Assembly (NCBI GenBank): GCA_021805025.1 | Contig: JAJZGF010000005.1 | Span: forward strand, 17,135-81,134 | Direction of reading: 5' to 3' | Source: Acidobacteriota bacterium | GTDB taxonomy: Bacteria > Acidobacteriota > Terriglobia > Terriglobales > Acidobacteriaceae | Length of the DNA: 64,000 nt | Shown: positions 50,382-59,128 of the stretch, piece after piece | How the letters are laid out: each line of letters starts with the position of its first letter | Numbering within the stretch: the stretch's first letter is position 1 | The notes under the pieces: generated by a model | What the model was told of the DNA's origin: nothing | Seen by the model: the letters and a program-made list of their open reading frames with translations, nothing else | The model's database searches: none | Program-made: the position numbers and the translations under genes

Positions 50382-52139
50382 TCAAGGAAACTCCGTCACC
50401 TTCGGCGTCACGCGCGGCTCCATTGAAGTCGGCCCGCCCTCATCGTCGATCACGTTCGATATCCCGCCCAGGCTGCCCAGCGCCACCGTAATCATGTGAT
50501 GAAAGCGAATTCCCGGCCCGCGCGGCGTTTCGATCGCCCGGCTCAGCACCACATGCGGTTTCAGAAACACGCTGTAGATCCCCAGCCCCCAAGCCTCATG
50601 CCGGGTCACGCCATCGGCCACTTTGTAGGATGCCCAGCCATTTGTTCCCGGCGCACTCGTGTAGCTGGCCTGGTCCGGCGGATCGTAAGGAATCTCCGAT
50701 TGATAAAAGTAAGTCCGCCCGCCGTTCCCGTTCCACGCCACCTGGAACTGCTGATGATGCTCCACAAACAGCCCGTAGATCGTCACGTCGTCGCCGTTCA
50801 CCACCAACCCGTTGACGCTGGTATTGCTGGTCCAGCCCACCCCGCTCCCATGATCCGCGCGCCAGATCCAGGTGTGATCCACAATCGTGTCGCGGCTCTG
50901 GATGCGCAGATTCACCTCCGTCCGCCCCACTCCCGCACCGCCCACGCGGAAGAACACATCGTGCAGGCTGATCGGGTCTTTGGTGTGGCTGGCCTTGCTG
51001 CCCTGCGGCCCCACCTCCAGCAGCACGGGAGACGTTACCGGGCCCGCGTCGAACAGCAGCCCCGCAATCTCAATTCCCCTCACATCCGCCGTCGTCATCG
51101 CCGCCTTGCCGCGCGTGGGCCGCAGCGTGGCAAAGCCCAGCCCCAGCACAATCGCATCGGCTCGCGTCACGCGAATCGCCTCCGTCAGCTCGTAGATCCC
51201 CGGCGTCAGCAGCAGGTTCATGCCGTGCGCCAGTTGTGCATTCATCGTCGCTGCCGTATCCACATCCGGCCGGGCAATGTAAAACCGGCTCAGTGGAATC
51301 GATCGTCCCGGCGTCGAACCCACGCGCCAAGTAATGCCCACGCTGCTCTGCCGCAGCGCAGGCACGCGCACGCTCCAGTTACCCTGCGCGTCCACCTGCA
51401 GAAACGGCTTCTCCCGCACTGCCGGCGTCTTGTCCACTTTGGTATACGGCGGCGCGGGCCACTCGCCTGCCGGCGGATGCGGCACACCCACAAACACCAT
51501 GTTCCAGTTCGCGCCCGTCCAGCTTCCCCACTCGCTGTTGCGCGCAATCCACTGCTGCTGCGGCCCCGCGCCCACATTGCCGTCCACCAGCGCATCGGCC
51601 ATCCATCCCCCGCTGGCCCAGCCGCCGTTCTGGTGCAGCACAAGGTTGCCGCGCACATGCATCCTTCTGAAGGGCACGGCCTGCGACACCGCCCACTGCA
51701 TCGTCCCGCCCGTCGGCGTCACGGAAAAACCCTCCGCCGCACGCCAGAAGGTGCATGTCGCATTGTTGTGCGGCAGGCTCGCATCCGCATGGACATTGCC
51801 CACGATGTGAACCGCATCCGGCGTCGCCCCCAGCCCCAGCACCTGCGTGTAAAAGCCCACCGGAACATCCACGTGGTACTCGCCCGGCAAAAACAGGAAC
51901 GCATACCGCCCGCTGCCGAACTCGCTGTGCTGCTGTTCCGCGTAGACCCTGTCGATCTGCTGCTGCATCGCCACCGCCGGCATCGATGGACTGAAGACCA
52001 GCACATGCGCGCCCAGCTCCGGTCTCCCCGCAGCCGCCGCCCGCGCAACCCTGGCTTGCATCGCCAAAACCACCATCAGCAGGCAGCAAGCAAGGATCGT
52101 GCCGCCCAGCCCGCGCCGCCGCAAAAGTCGATTCCGCAT
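50382..52139 (-). CDS. Exported right-handed beta-helix protein
   Basis: The 585-residue protein has a long basic leader and hydrophobic segment (RNRLLRRRGLGGTILACCLLMVVLAMQARVARA). The mature part has an Asp/Gly/Asn-rich pattern typical of parallel beta-helices: GRYAFLFLPGEYHVDVPVGFYTQVLGLG, IYELTEAIRVTRADAIVLGLGFATLRP, IVDHTWIWRAD, LVVNGDDVTIYGLFVEHHQQFQ. Relatives are annotated variously as pectate-lyase-like or adenylyl cyclase, with no proven reaction. In this carbohydrate-rich genome a glycan-binding or lyase role is plausible. It is divergent from the small gene at 52.3 kb. Confidence 0.75.
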   Translation of the reverse strand: MRNRLLRRRGLGGTILACCLLMVVLAMQARVARAAAAGRPELGAHVLVFSPSMPAVAMQQQIDRVYAEQQHSEFGSGRYAFLFLPGEYHVDVPVGFYTQVLGLGATPDAVHIVGNVHADASLPHNNATCTFWRAAEGFSVTPTGGTMQWAVSQAVPFRRMHVRGNLVLHQNGGWASGGWMADALVDGNVGAGPQQQWIARNSEWGSWTGANWNMVFVGVPHPPAGEWPAPPYTKVDKTPAVREKPFLQVDAQGNWSVRVPALRQSSVGITWRVGSTPGRSIPLSRFYIARPDVDTAATMNAQLAHGMNLLLTPGIYELTEAIRVTRADAIVLGLGFATLRPTRGKAAMTTADVRGIEIAGLLFDAGPVTSPVLLEVGPQGSKASHTKDPISLHDVFFRVGGAGVGRTEVNLRIQSRDTIVDHTWIWRADHGSGVGWTSNTSVNGLVVNGDDVTIYGLFVEHHQQFQVAWNGNGGRTYFYQSEIPYDPPDQASYTSAPGTNGWASYKVADGVTRHEAWGLGIYSVFLKPHVVLSRAIETPRGPGIRFHHMITVALGSLGGISNVIDDEGGPTSMEPRVTPKVTEFP

Positions 52140-52252
52140 CGCACAAATCTCCGGCTTGCATGGTATCGGGCCTGACCCGCATCCATATACCAGAATCGAC
52201 AATCCCGCCTCGCGCGCGTCCCCGTCACCGCCTCTTCCGGTACGCTTGAAAC

Positions 52253-52552
52253 ATGAATGTCTTCGATGAAAAACGCACTGAGCTGGAGCGCCACGAGTTC
52301 ATGATGGGCGTCGAGCGCGGCCGCCTTGCCGTCGCCCTCGACCTGCTCACCGACTCCCTCATCCTGGTCGGCCAGCATGGCGTCTACTGCGCCTCCAGCC
52401 GCAACCCCGCAAAGCCGGCCCTCGACCTGCAGGCCGTCCTCGCCGGCATGGAAGGCGCAAAAACCCTCATCCAGTCCGTCATGGAGGAGCTCCGCGCCCA
52501 GCGAGAAGCCGCCTCCGCTTCTGGGTCGACTCCCGGCCCCGCCCAGGCCTGA
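52253..52552 (+). CDS. Small helical protein of unknown function
   Basis: The 99-residue product is predicted mostly helical: KRTELERHEFMMGVERGRLAVALDLLTDSLIL, then a Gly-His-Gly turn with one Cys, and LDLQAVLAGMEGAKTLIQSVMEELRAQREA. No export signal or known motif is visible. Strong third-position GC and a clean start support it as a real gene. It is divergent from the beta-helix gene with about 110 bases between. Confidence 0.6.
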   Translation: MNVFDEKRTELERHEFMMGVERGRLAVALDLLTDSLILVGQHGVYCASSRNPAKPALDLQAVLAGMEGAKTLIQSVMEELRAQREAASASGSTPGPAQA

Positions 52553-52872
52553 CCACACCTAACCGCCTGCAATGCTCTTTGGCTTTGAAAGGGCACGACA
52601 AATACTCGCATTGAAAACACATAAGTTATTGATTAATCAATAGGCAGGATAGGCGAGATAGGCACATCTCAAGCACAAATTAGCACAAAAATCCGGCACG
52701 GAACTGTTGTACGCAGGGTCCGAAACTGCCCAATTGACTAACCGCTCGCACGCCGCATCATCCGGAGAATCCTGCATTGCACGGGGATTTGATAGACTCC
52801 GGTCAAGGGTGACGCAAACTCGACGACAGTCGAACGCAGATGAAATCATCCTTTTGAAGTGAGAGCGTTTGG
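52553..52872. other. AT-richer gene-free interval upstream of lepB with repeats
   Basis: The 320 bases hold no convincing gene. They contain TTTGAAAGGGCACG (52584-52597), a perfect palindrome TATTGATTAATCAATA (52627-52642), and AGCACAAATTAGCACAAAAA (52672-52691). The first and third have counterparts on the other side of lepB. The promoter of lepB should lie near the right end. Confidence 0.6.
52672..52691. repeat. Direct repeat flanking lepB, left copy
   Basis: AGCACAAATTAGCACAAAAA is itself a tandem of AGCACAAA-type half units. A close copy (AGCACAAAACTAACACAAAAA) lies at 53799-53819, to the right of lepB. The pair could be ends of an inserted segment or attachment-site remnants. Confidence 0.45.
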
Positions 52873-53706
52873 ATGAGTCCAGCGACGAAGATTTCCTCTG
52901 GTTCAACGAAGCGCTCCGCTGCCGCCGACACCCATCCGGAAGAGACTCCTTTCGAGGCGCTGGCCGGCATCTGCTCAGTTCTGGTGGTGGGCCTGTTCAT
53001 TCTGACCTTCTTAGCTCAGAACTACGTCATTCCGTCCGGCTCGATGGAGAACACGCTGCTTGTCGGCGATCACCTTGTCGTCGACCGGATCACGCTCATA
53101 CCGCCCGCTTCGTGGATGCCGCTCATAAGGTATCGCGAGCCGAGGCGCGGCGATGTTGTGGTGTTCTTCAAGCCGGTTTATCAGCCTGGGATCGATCAGA
53201 CTGACGCCGACGGGACACCGCAGTACACTCAGCTTGTGAAGAGATTGATTGGCGTGCCCGGCGATCATATTCATCTACGCAATGGCATCGTGATTGTTGA
53301 CGGTGTCGCACAGCCTGTGGGATTTGCGCAGCCGACGACGACGGATAACTTCAACGAGTTTCTCGACGATTTCCCCGCAATACCTCCAGCCGGGGTGCCG
53401 GGGGCAACAGAGTCGTGGGCCGTAAGCTTCCCGAGTTATATCCAGGGCGGCGACCTCGTGGTTCCACCTGGCATGTACTTCATGATGGGCGACAACCGGC
53501 ACAACAGCCTGGACTCGCGCTACTGGGGCTTCGTGCCCCGCGCCAACATCATTGGCCGCCCGCTGTTCAATTATTGGTCGTTCGAGGCCGCAGACGGACA
53601 ACTTGAACAAACAGGATTCGGTCATAAGCTCGCGTGGTTCGGCCACGTTCTGGTGCATTTCTTCCCGGATACGCGCTGGAAACGCACTTTCCACATTGTT
53701 CATTGA
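52873..53706 (+). CDS. lepB: Signal peptidase I
   Basis: Signal peptidase I removes signal peptides at the outer face of the inner membrane. The 277-residue protein has one membrane helix (residues 31-50), the catalytic Ser 57 in IPSGSMENTL, the Lys 123 in VKRLIGVPGD and the box GDNRHNSLDSRYWG near residue 200. An insertion of about 60 residues before that box is common in Gram-negative enzymes. GC content is lower than in most neighbours, and the gene is bracketed by two kinds of direct repeat. It probably is one of several signal peptidases in the genome. Confidence 0.93.
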   Translation: MSPATKISSGSTKRSAAADTHPEETPFEALAGICSVLVVGLFILTFLAQNYVIPSGSMENTLLVGDHLVVDRITLIPPASWMPLIRYREPRRGDVVVFFKPVYQPGIDQTDADGTPQYTQLVKRLIGVPGDHIHLRNGIVIVDGVAQPVGFAQPTTTDNFNEFLDDFPAIPPAGVPGATESWAVSFPSYIQGGDLVVPPGMYFMMGDNRHNSLDSRYWGFVPRANIIGRPLFNYWSFEAADGQLEQTGFGHKLAWFGHVLVHFFPDTRWKRTFHIVH

Positions 53707-53798
53707 ACCGAAATTGTGGAATCCGATTCGATCCTCGTGCGTTCCCGGTCGAGTGACCGGCAATGCGGAAGTATGGGCTTCTTTCGTCCGTAAGGCGG

Positions 53799-53820
53799 AG
53801 CACAAAACTAACACAAAAAG
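53799..53820. repeat. Direct repeat flanking lepB, right copy
   Basis: AGCACAAAACTAACACAAAAA resembles the left copy at 52672-52691 with few changes. It lies about 90 bases after the lepB stop in an AT-richer stretch. Confidence 0.45.
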
Positions 53821-53871
53821 TTGACCGTTTTCCGTAATGGGCTGATTCATTGAGGATTCCTTGCGGACGGT

Positions 53872-53945
53872 TTTGAAAGGGCACGGCTTCAGCCGTGTCG
53901 CAAGGGCCTGCAAGACCCTCCGGCCTTCAGGCCCTGAGGGAAGTT
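53872..53945. repeat. Palindromic repeat with CACGGCTTCAGCCGTG core
   Basis: TTTGAAAGGGCACG (53872-53885) is identical to 52584-52597 left of lepB. It leads into the palindrome CACGGCT-TC-AGCCGTG and a second inverted repeat built on GGGCCTG/CAGGCCC. It appears to be a full element of which the left copy keeps only the first 14 bases. The interval 53707-54030 holds no gene otherwise. Confidence 0.6.
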
Positions 53946-54030
53946 TCCACTCACATCGCACCGGCCATTCCCTGATGGAGCAGCCTCGAAAACCGCGGAG
54001 AATCCTCAAAGTACGATATGCTGAGAGAGC

Positions 54031-54107
54031 GCGCCCGTAGCTCAGCTGGATAGAGCGAACGCCTCCGGAGCGTTAGGTCGGGAGTTCGAATCTCTCCGGG
54101 CGCACCA
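54031..54107 (+). tRNA. tRNA-Arg (anticodon CCG)
   Basis: The 77-base sequence folds as a tRNA: acceptor stem GCGCCCG/CGGGCGC, D arm with AGCTCAGCTGGATAGAGC, anticodon stem AACGC/GCGTT around the loop CTCCGGA, and a T arm with GTTCGAAT. The anticodon CCG reads the CGG arginine codon. The discriminator base is A and CCA is encoded. No integrase follows it, although tRNA ends are frequent integration sites. Confidence 0.97.
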
Positions 54108-54135
54108 TTTCTGCAACACCACATCCCCATAAATA

Positions 54136-54165
54136 CAAAAAGCCCGGCAGCCATCGCCACCGGGC
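54136..54165 (-). terminator. Intrinsic terminator of the M28 peptidase gene
   Basis: On the minus strand GCCCGG and CCGGGC (54165-54160 and 54147-54142) form a stem followed by TTTTTGTATTTAT. It lies just past the stop of the peptidase gene. Confidence 0.75.
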
Positions 54166-54188
54166 CCTTGCGTTCCCCGCCTGCGCCT

Positions 54189-55682
54189 TCAGAGCAGCCC
54201 GTGCGCCTGCATGTCCTTATACTCATTCAGCGCCTTGATCCCCTTCAGCTCGTCCTCCACCTCCGTCGCCGAGTAGTGCCTCAGCGTCGTCGGCGAATCC
54301 GCAAACGCATACGCCGTCAGCCCCACCACCGTCGCGCCCAGATTCAGGTCCCGCGGGTCCACCTTGTCAAACGTGTCGCTCGGCTTGTGGTGCAGTTGCA
54401 TGTACTTCTCCACCGGCGTCCACAGCACAAACGACGGCACTCCCTGCGCCAGAAAAGGCCCTTCGTCCGTCGAGAACGTGTAGCGTCCCTCATCTGTCGT
54501 TCCCCCCGCATCCAGATCGGCCAGCAGCGGCTTCAGCACCGTCACCGCGTCCGCCTCGTCCTTGCGCCCAAAGACGTACCACCCCTTCGGCGCCTCGTCG
54601 CCCGTATCCGTCACAAAGTCCCCCACACACTTCGCCGCATCCGCCGCGTGCGCATGAGCGTAGCGCAGTGACCCGATCAATCCCTCTTCTTCGCCGCCAA
54701 ACAGGATGAACCGCATCGTCCGCCGCGGCTTCAGCCCCGCTGCCTCCACCGCCTGCGCCACCGCCATCACGCTCGCCGCGCCCGTCCCGTTGTCCTGCGC
54801 GCCCGTCCCCGGATTCCACGAGTCCAGATGCCCGCCCACAATTACATACTCGCCGCCGTCCTCGCGCCCCGGAATCTCAGCCACCACGTTGTGTACGGTC
54901 ACGTCCTTGCGAATCCGGTTCTTGAAGCTGAACTCAATCTCCACCGGGCCCTTCGCCAGCAGCCGCTTCAGCAGCAGCGTGTCCTCCATGCCCAGGTTCG
55001 CCGTCACAATGTTGGCTTCAGTCCCCTTGAAGTCCGTCAGGCCCACCATGCTGGGCGCGTTGTTCACCGCGCCCAGCCCCAGCACCAGCGCCCGCGCTCC
55101 CTCGCCCGCCAGCAGGTCCAGCGCGTCAAACAGCTTCCCAAACGGCTCGTCCGGGTGCTTCCGTATCGAGTCGCCATCCACCAGCACAATGCTGTCCTTG
55201 ATCTTCGGCGCCGCGGCCTTCACGCCTTCCTCCGACGCATCATCCAGATAAAAAACCTGCCCGCGCACACCCCCCGGCGGTGTCGATGGGCTCCATCCCT
55301 CGCTCACCAGGTGCAGCGCCTGCTCGTGCGGCGCAATCATCCGCGCCGTCGCCACGCCCTCCGGCTCCCACGTCGCCGGAATCGTCCACGACTCGCCGTG
55401 CACATTCTTCAGCCCCATCTGCTTGAACTCATCCTCGGCCCACGCCACGGCCTTGTCGTAGTTCGCCGAACCTGTCAGCCGCGGCCCAATGTCATCCGCC
55501 AGGTGCCCGTCATACTCATACGCCTTGCCGGCCAGCATCATCTGCCCGCCCAGCCGCACCAGTTCCTGGTTCAGTTTCCCGTCCACCGTCAACTGGTTCT
55601 GCACCGTCTGCGCCGCGCACTGCCCGCTGCCCGCTGCCATCGCTCCACATATCAGTAGGAAAAGGGGAAGTCTCTTCATCAT
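54189..55682 (-). CDS. Exported M28-family zinc aminopeptidase with PA domain
   Basis: The 497-residue protein has a signal peptide (LPLFLLICGAMAAGSGQCAAQ), a PA domain at about 150-270, and the M28 catalytic core. Metal motifs are GGHLDSWNPGTGAQDNGTG with His and bridging Asp, GGEEEGLIGS with catalytic and metal Glu, DTGDEAPKG, and LHHKPSDTFDKVD with the last His. Such enzymes remove amino acids from peptides outside the cytoplasm, which suits an organism feeding on polymers. GGGAGGATGAGCGC precedes ATG 55682. Confidence 0.92.
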   Translation of the reverse strand: MMKRLPLFLLICGAMAAGSGQCAAQTVQNQLTVDGKLNQELVRLGGQMMLAGKAYEYDGHLADDIGPRLTGSANYDKAVAWAEDEFKQMGLKNVHGESWTIPATWEPEGVATARMIAPHEQALHLVSEGWSPSTPPGGVRGQVFYLDDASEEGVKAAAPKIKDSIVLVDGDSIRKHPDEPFGKLFDALDLLAGEGARALVLGLGAVNNAPSMVGLTDFKGTEANIVTANLGMEDTLLLKRLLAKGPVEIEFSFKNRIRKDVTVHNVVAEIPGREDGGEYVIVGGHLDSWNPGTGAQDNGTGAASVMAVAQAVEAAGLKPRRTMRFILFGGEEEGLIGSLRYAHAHAADAAKCVGDFVTDTGDEAPKGWYVFGRKDEADAVTVLKPLLADLDAGGTTDEGRYTFSTDEGPFLAQGVPSFVLWTPVEKYMQLHHKPSDTFDKVDPRDLNLGATVVGLTAYAFADSPTTLRHYSATEVEDELKGIKALNEYKDMQAHGLL

Positions 55683-55907
55683 GCGCTCATCCTCCCGGTC
55701 GGCCTGCTCCCATGTCAAGGAGATTCATCGGCCACTCGCCCCCCCATTGCGTGCAAGCCCGAGCCGGGCCGCGCCACCGCTTCTGCGCATTGCCCCAACC
55801 TTCCATCCCATCCACACCCCGGGTCTCGCACCCCGTCTCTCGTCACTTCGGTAGGCTAATTTCGCTCCGCGGATGCGCCCGCCAGTCCTCCGCGCTACCA
55901 TTCCTGC

Positions 55908-58900
55908 GTGAGCACTTTTTCCATTCTTTCCAACGCCACGCCCCTCGCCCATGAGAGCTTCGCTGCCCACCGCGAGCTCGAGACGCGCCTCAAAGCCACG
56001 CTCCGGGGCGACGTCCTCTTCGACCTCGGCTCCCGCGCCCTCTACGCCACTGACGCCTCCAACTACCGCCAGCTTCCCATCGGCGTCCTCTACCCGCGCG
56101 ACGCCGCCGACGTTGAAGCCGCCCTCGCCGCCTGCCGCGCCACCGGAGCCGCCGTCCTGCCGCGAGGCGCCGGAACCTCGCTCGCCGGCCAGTGCGCCAA
56201 CGTCGCCGTGGTCTTTGACTACTCGCGTTATATGAACCGGCTCGACTCCATCGATCCCCAGACGAAGTTAGCCCGCGTCCAGCCCGGCATCGTGCTTGAC
56301 CGGCTCCGCGACGCCGCTGAACTCCATCACCTCACCTACGGCCCCGATCCCGCCACCCATTCCCGCTGCACCCTCGGCGGCATGATCGGCAATAACAGTT
56401 GCGGAGTTCATGGGCTCCTCGCCGGCAAGGTCGTCGACAACGTCGAGTCCCTCGACATCGTCCTCTACGACGGCACCCGCATGACCGTCGGACGCACCAG
56501 CGACGCCCAGCTCGAAAGCCTCATCCGCGCCGGCGGCCGCATCGGTCACATCTACGCCGGCCTCGCGCGCATTCGCGATACATACTCCTCCGAGATCAAG
56601 CAAAAATTCCCGCGCATCCCGCGCCGCGTCTCCGGCTACAACCTCGACGACCTGCTCCCCGAGAACGGCTTTCACGTCGCCCGCGCGCTGGTCGGCAGTG
56701 AGGGCACCTGCGCCACTGTCGTCTCCGCCACGCTCAACCTTGCCGCCAGTCCACCCTTCCGCGTCCTCACCGTCCTCGGATTTCCCGATGGATTTCTTGC
56801 CGCTGACGCCGTCCCGCTCGCGCTCGAACACGGCCCCATCGGCCTTGAAGGCTTTGATCATCTGCTCGTCGAGTTCATGCGCCGAAAGGGCCTCGCCCTC
56901 CGCGATCTCGATCAGCTCCCGCCCGGCGTCGGCTTTCTGCTTGTCGAGATGGGTGCATGGTCCGCGGAAGAAGCCCGCGCCAGGGCCCAGGCCCTCGCCC
57001 GCGCATCGCAGTCATGGCCCACGCCGCCCGCCGCGCACATCTGCACCCCTGCCGAAGCGGCCAGCGTCTGGCATGTCCGCGAGTCCGCCCTCGGCGCGGT
57101 CGTCTTCGTCCCCGGCGAGCCTGACCGCTGGGAGGGTTGGGAAGACGCCGCCGTCCCGCCCGTGCGCCTCGGCGAATACCTCCGCCGCATCACCGCTCTC
57201 ATGACCGAGTACGGCTACCGCAGTCCGCTCTACGGCCACTACGGTCAGGGCTGCGTCCACATGCGCATCAACTTCGACTTCAGGACCGAGCAGGGCCTGC
57301 GCAACTTCCGCGAGTTCCTCGACCGCGCCACCGATGTCGTCCTCTCCGTCGGCGGATCGCTCAGCGGCGAGCACGGCGACGGCCAGGCGCGCGCCGCCCT
57401 GCTGCCCAAAATGTTCGGACCCGAATTGATGAACGCCTTCCGCGAGTTCAAGGCCCTCTGGGATCCTGACAACCGCATGAATCCCGGCAAACTCATCGAC
57501 GCCATGCGCGTCTACGATCCCGTCGAGAACCTCCGCCACGGCCCCTCGCACGCCCACCCATCCACGGGTGCCCCATCCTTGCATCGTTCTTCAGACGCAA
57601 GGGCAGGAAACGACGAACCTCAGCAAGCCGTCCCTCCGGGTGCCCCAGGTCTCGCTTCTGAGACCTCGGAAACGCACTTCGTATTCTCCAAAGACAACGG
57701 CTCGTTCACCCGCGCCACGGAGCGCTGCGTGGGCGTCGGCGCATGTCGCAACACCACCGGCGGCGTCATGTGCCCCAGCTACCGCGCCACCGGCCAGGAG
57801 CAGCACTCCACCCGCGGCCGCGCCCGTCTCCTCTGGGAAATGCTCTCCGGCTCCCTGCGCAAAGAAGGCTTCCAGAGCAAGGCCGTGCATGAGGCGCTCG
57901 ATCTCTGTCTCAGTTGCAAGGCCTGCAAAACCGAGTGCCCGGTCCAGGTCGACATGGCCGCCTACAAATCCGAATTCCTCGCCCAGCGCTACAAGGGCCG
58001 CCTGCACCCGCTCCATCACTACCTCTTCGGATTCGCCGACCGGCTCGCTCGCTTCGGCTCCCTCGCACCCGCGCTCACCAACGCCATCCTCACCGGCCCC
58101 ATCACCAGCCCGCTCATCAAGCGCATCGCCGGAGTCGCCCAGCAGCGCCAGTTGCCCCACCTCGCGGACAAGAACTACGTCAAATCGAGAAAGCCGGGTG
58201 CCCCAGGTCTCGATTCTGAGACCTGGGAATCGACAGGCCCTGGGCCGTCACCGTTCCCCGCGACCACGGTGGTCCTTTGGCCCGACACCTGGAACAACTA
58301 CTACCATCCACAAACCCTCGCCGCCGCGGAAAAAGTCCTCACTGAAGCCGGCTTCCGCGTCGAAGTCCCGCGCGGGCACATCTGCTGCGGCCGCCCGCTC
58401 TACGACTTCGGCCTGCTCGACGCCGCGCGCACCTACCTCGCCCAGATCCTTGCCCGCATGGCGCCGCAGATCAACGCCGGTCTGCCCTTCATCTTCCTTG
58501 AGCCAAGCTGTGCCAGCGTCTTCAAAGACGAGCTCCTTGAAATCTTCCCCAGCGATCCCCACGCACGAAAACTCAGCCAACAGGTCTGGCTCCTCGCCGA
58601 CTGGCTCGCCGCGCACGCGCCGCACTTCGCGCCCACCGGTCTCGCCGGCGCCCACATCCTCGTCCACGGCCACTGCCACCACAAAGCCGTCTTCGGCGGA
58701 GCGGCCAGTGAAATCGCACTCTTCCAGCGTGCCGGCGCCGTCGTCGAACCTATCCAGGCCGGCTGCTGCGGCATGGCCGGACCATTTGGTTTTGAAGCCG
58801 ACAAGTTTGAAGTCTCAAAAGCCATCGCGGAAGACGGCCTGCTGCCTGCCATCCGTTCCGCCGCTTCCACCACCGTCGTCGTAGCCGACGGCTTCAGTTG

Positions 58901-58985
58901 CCGCGAGCAGATTCATCAACTCGGCCACACGCAGGCGTTGCACTTCGCTGAAGTCCTCGCCCGCCACTGCGGCTGCGGCGGGTGA
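55908..58985 (+). CDS. FAD-linked/Fe-S 2-hydroxyacid dehydrogenase (YdiJ-like GlcD-GlcF fusion) with three in-frame palindromic insertions
   Basis: The 1025-residue protein fuses a FAD-binding PCMH/GlcD module (ASNYRQLPIGVLYPRDAADVEAAL, LPRGAGTSLAGQ, GGMIGNNSCG, GHYGQGCVHMRI, GSLSGEHGDGQAR) to an Fe-S module with CVGVGACRNTTGGVMCPSYRA and CLSCKACKTECP. Two CCG domains follow (HICCGRPLYDFG and AGCCGMAGPFGF). Size and order match YdiJ-type D-lactate or D-2-hydroxyglutarate dehydrogenases. Residues about 551-591 and 760-777 are linkers encoded by palindromic repeats and contain GAPSLHRSS, GAPGLASETSE and GAPGLDSETWE. The GTG start at 55908 lacks a clear ribosome-binding site. The 3' end is duplicated about 750 bases downstream. 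Confidence 0.9.
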   Translation: MSTFSILSNATPLAHESFAAHRELETRLKATLRGDVLFDLGSRALYATDASNYRQLPIGVLYPRDAADVEAALAACRATGAAVLPRGAGTSLAGQCANVAVVFDYSRYMNRLDSIDPQTKLARVQPGIVLDRLRDAAELHHLTYGPDPATHSRCTLGGMIGNNSCGVHGLLAGKVVDNVESLDIVLYDGTRMTVGRTSDAQLESLIRAGGRIGHIYAGLARIRDTYSSEIKQKFPRIPRRVSGYNLDDLLPENGFHVARALVGSEGTCATVVSATLNLAASPPFRVLTVLGFPDGFLAADAVPLALEHGPIGLEGFDHLLVEFMRRKGLALRDLDQLPPGVGFLLVEMGAWSAEEARARAQALARASQSWPTPPAAHICTPAEAASVWHVRESALGAVVFVPGEPDRWEGWEDAAVPPVRLGEYLRRITALMTEYGYRSPLYGHYGQGCVHMRINFDFRTEQGLRNFREFLDRATDVVLSVGGSLSGEHGDGQARAALLPKMFGPELMNAFREFKALWDPDNRMNPGKLIDAMRVYDPVENLRHGPSHAHPSTGAPSLHRSSDARAGNDEPQQAVPPGAPGLASETSETHFVFSKDNGSFTRATERCVGVGACRNTTGGVMCPSYRATGQEQHSTRGRARLLWEMLSGSLRKEGFQSKAVHEALDLCLSCKACKTECPVQVDMAAYKSEFLAQRYKGRLHPLHHYLFGFADRLARFGSLAPALTNAILTGPITSPLIKRIAGVAQQRQLPHLADKNYVKSRKPGAPGLDSETWESTGPGPSPFPATTVVLWPDTWNNYYHPQTLAAAEKVLTEAGFRVEVPRGHICCGRPLYDFGLLDAARTYLAQILARMAPQINAGLPFIFLEPSCASVFKDELLEIFPSDPHARKLSQQVWLLADWLAAHAPHFAPTGLAGAHILVHGHCHHKAVFGGAASEIALFQRAGAVVEPIQAGCCGMAGPFGFEADKFEVSKAIAEDGLLPAIRSAASTTVVVADGFSCREQIHQLGHTQALHFAEVLARHCGCGG
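57563..57622. repeat. In-frame palindromic element, GGGTGCCCCA family (copy 8)
   Basis: GGGTGCCCCATCCTTGC is followed by the partner GCAAGGGCAGGAAA and the tail CGACGAACCTCA, the same tail as in copy 1. It lies in the linker between the FAD and Fe-S modules and encodes GAPSLHRSSDARAGNDEP. The stem is imperfect. Confidence 0.65.
57636..57675. repeat. In-frame palindromic element, GGGTGCCCCA family (copy 9)
   Basis: CCCAGGTCTC (57644-57653), loop GCTTCT, GAGACCTCGG (57660-57669), preceded by CCGGGTGC. It encodes GAPGLASETSE in the same frame as copies 8 and 10. One arm base has drifted. Confidence 0.75.
58192..58235. repeat. In-frame palindromic element, GGGTGCCCCA family (copy 10)
   Basis: GCCGGGTGC, then CCCAGGTCTC (58202-58211), loop GATTCT, GAGACCTGGG (58218-58227). 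It is identical in arms and loop to intergenic copy 3 and encodes GAPGLDSETWE in a linker before the first CCG domain. Confidence 0.8.
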
Positions 58986-59128
58986 ACGGATAGAAATCCG
59001 CGCCACTGCAAATACCCTGGTTGCAGCCGGAACAAACCCGGCGAGTTTGACGTATCAGGATCTATATCCGGGGCCGAACCCGGTGTCAGCGCCTCGGTGC
59101 GCCGTTCGCCTCAAGATAGGAGACTGGC

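Noticed and set aside
50496..52175. Open frame of 559 codons antisense to the beta-helix gene
   Set aside because: Arg/His/Pro-rich composition without domains; the minus-strand frame has a signal peptide and beta-helix repeats.
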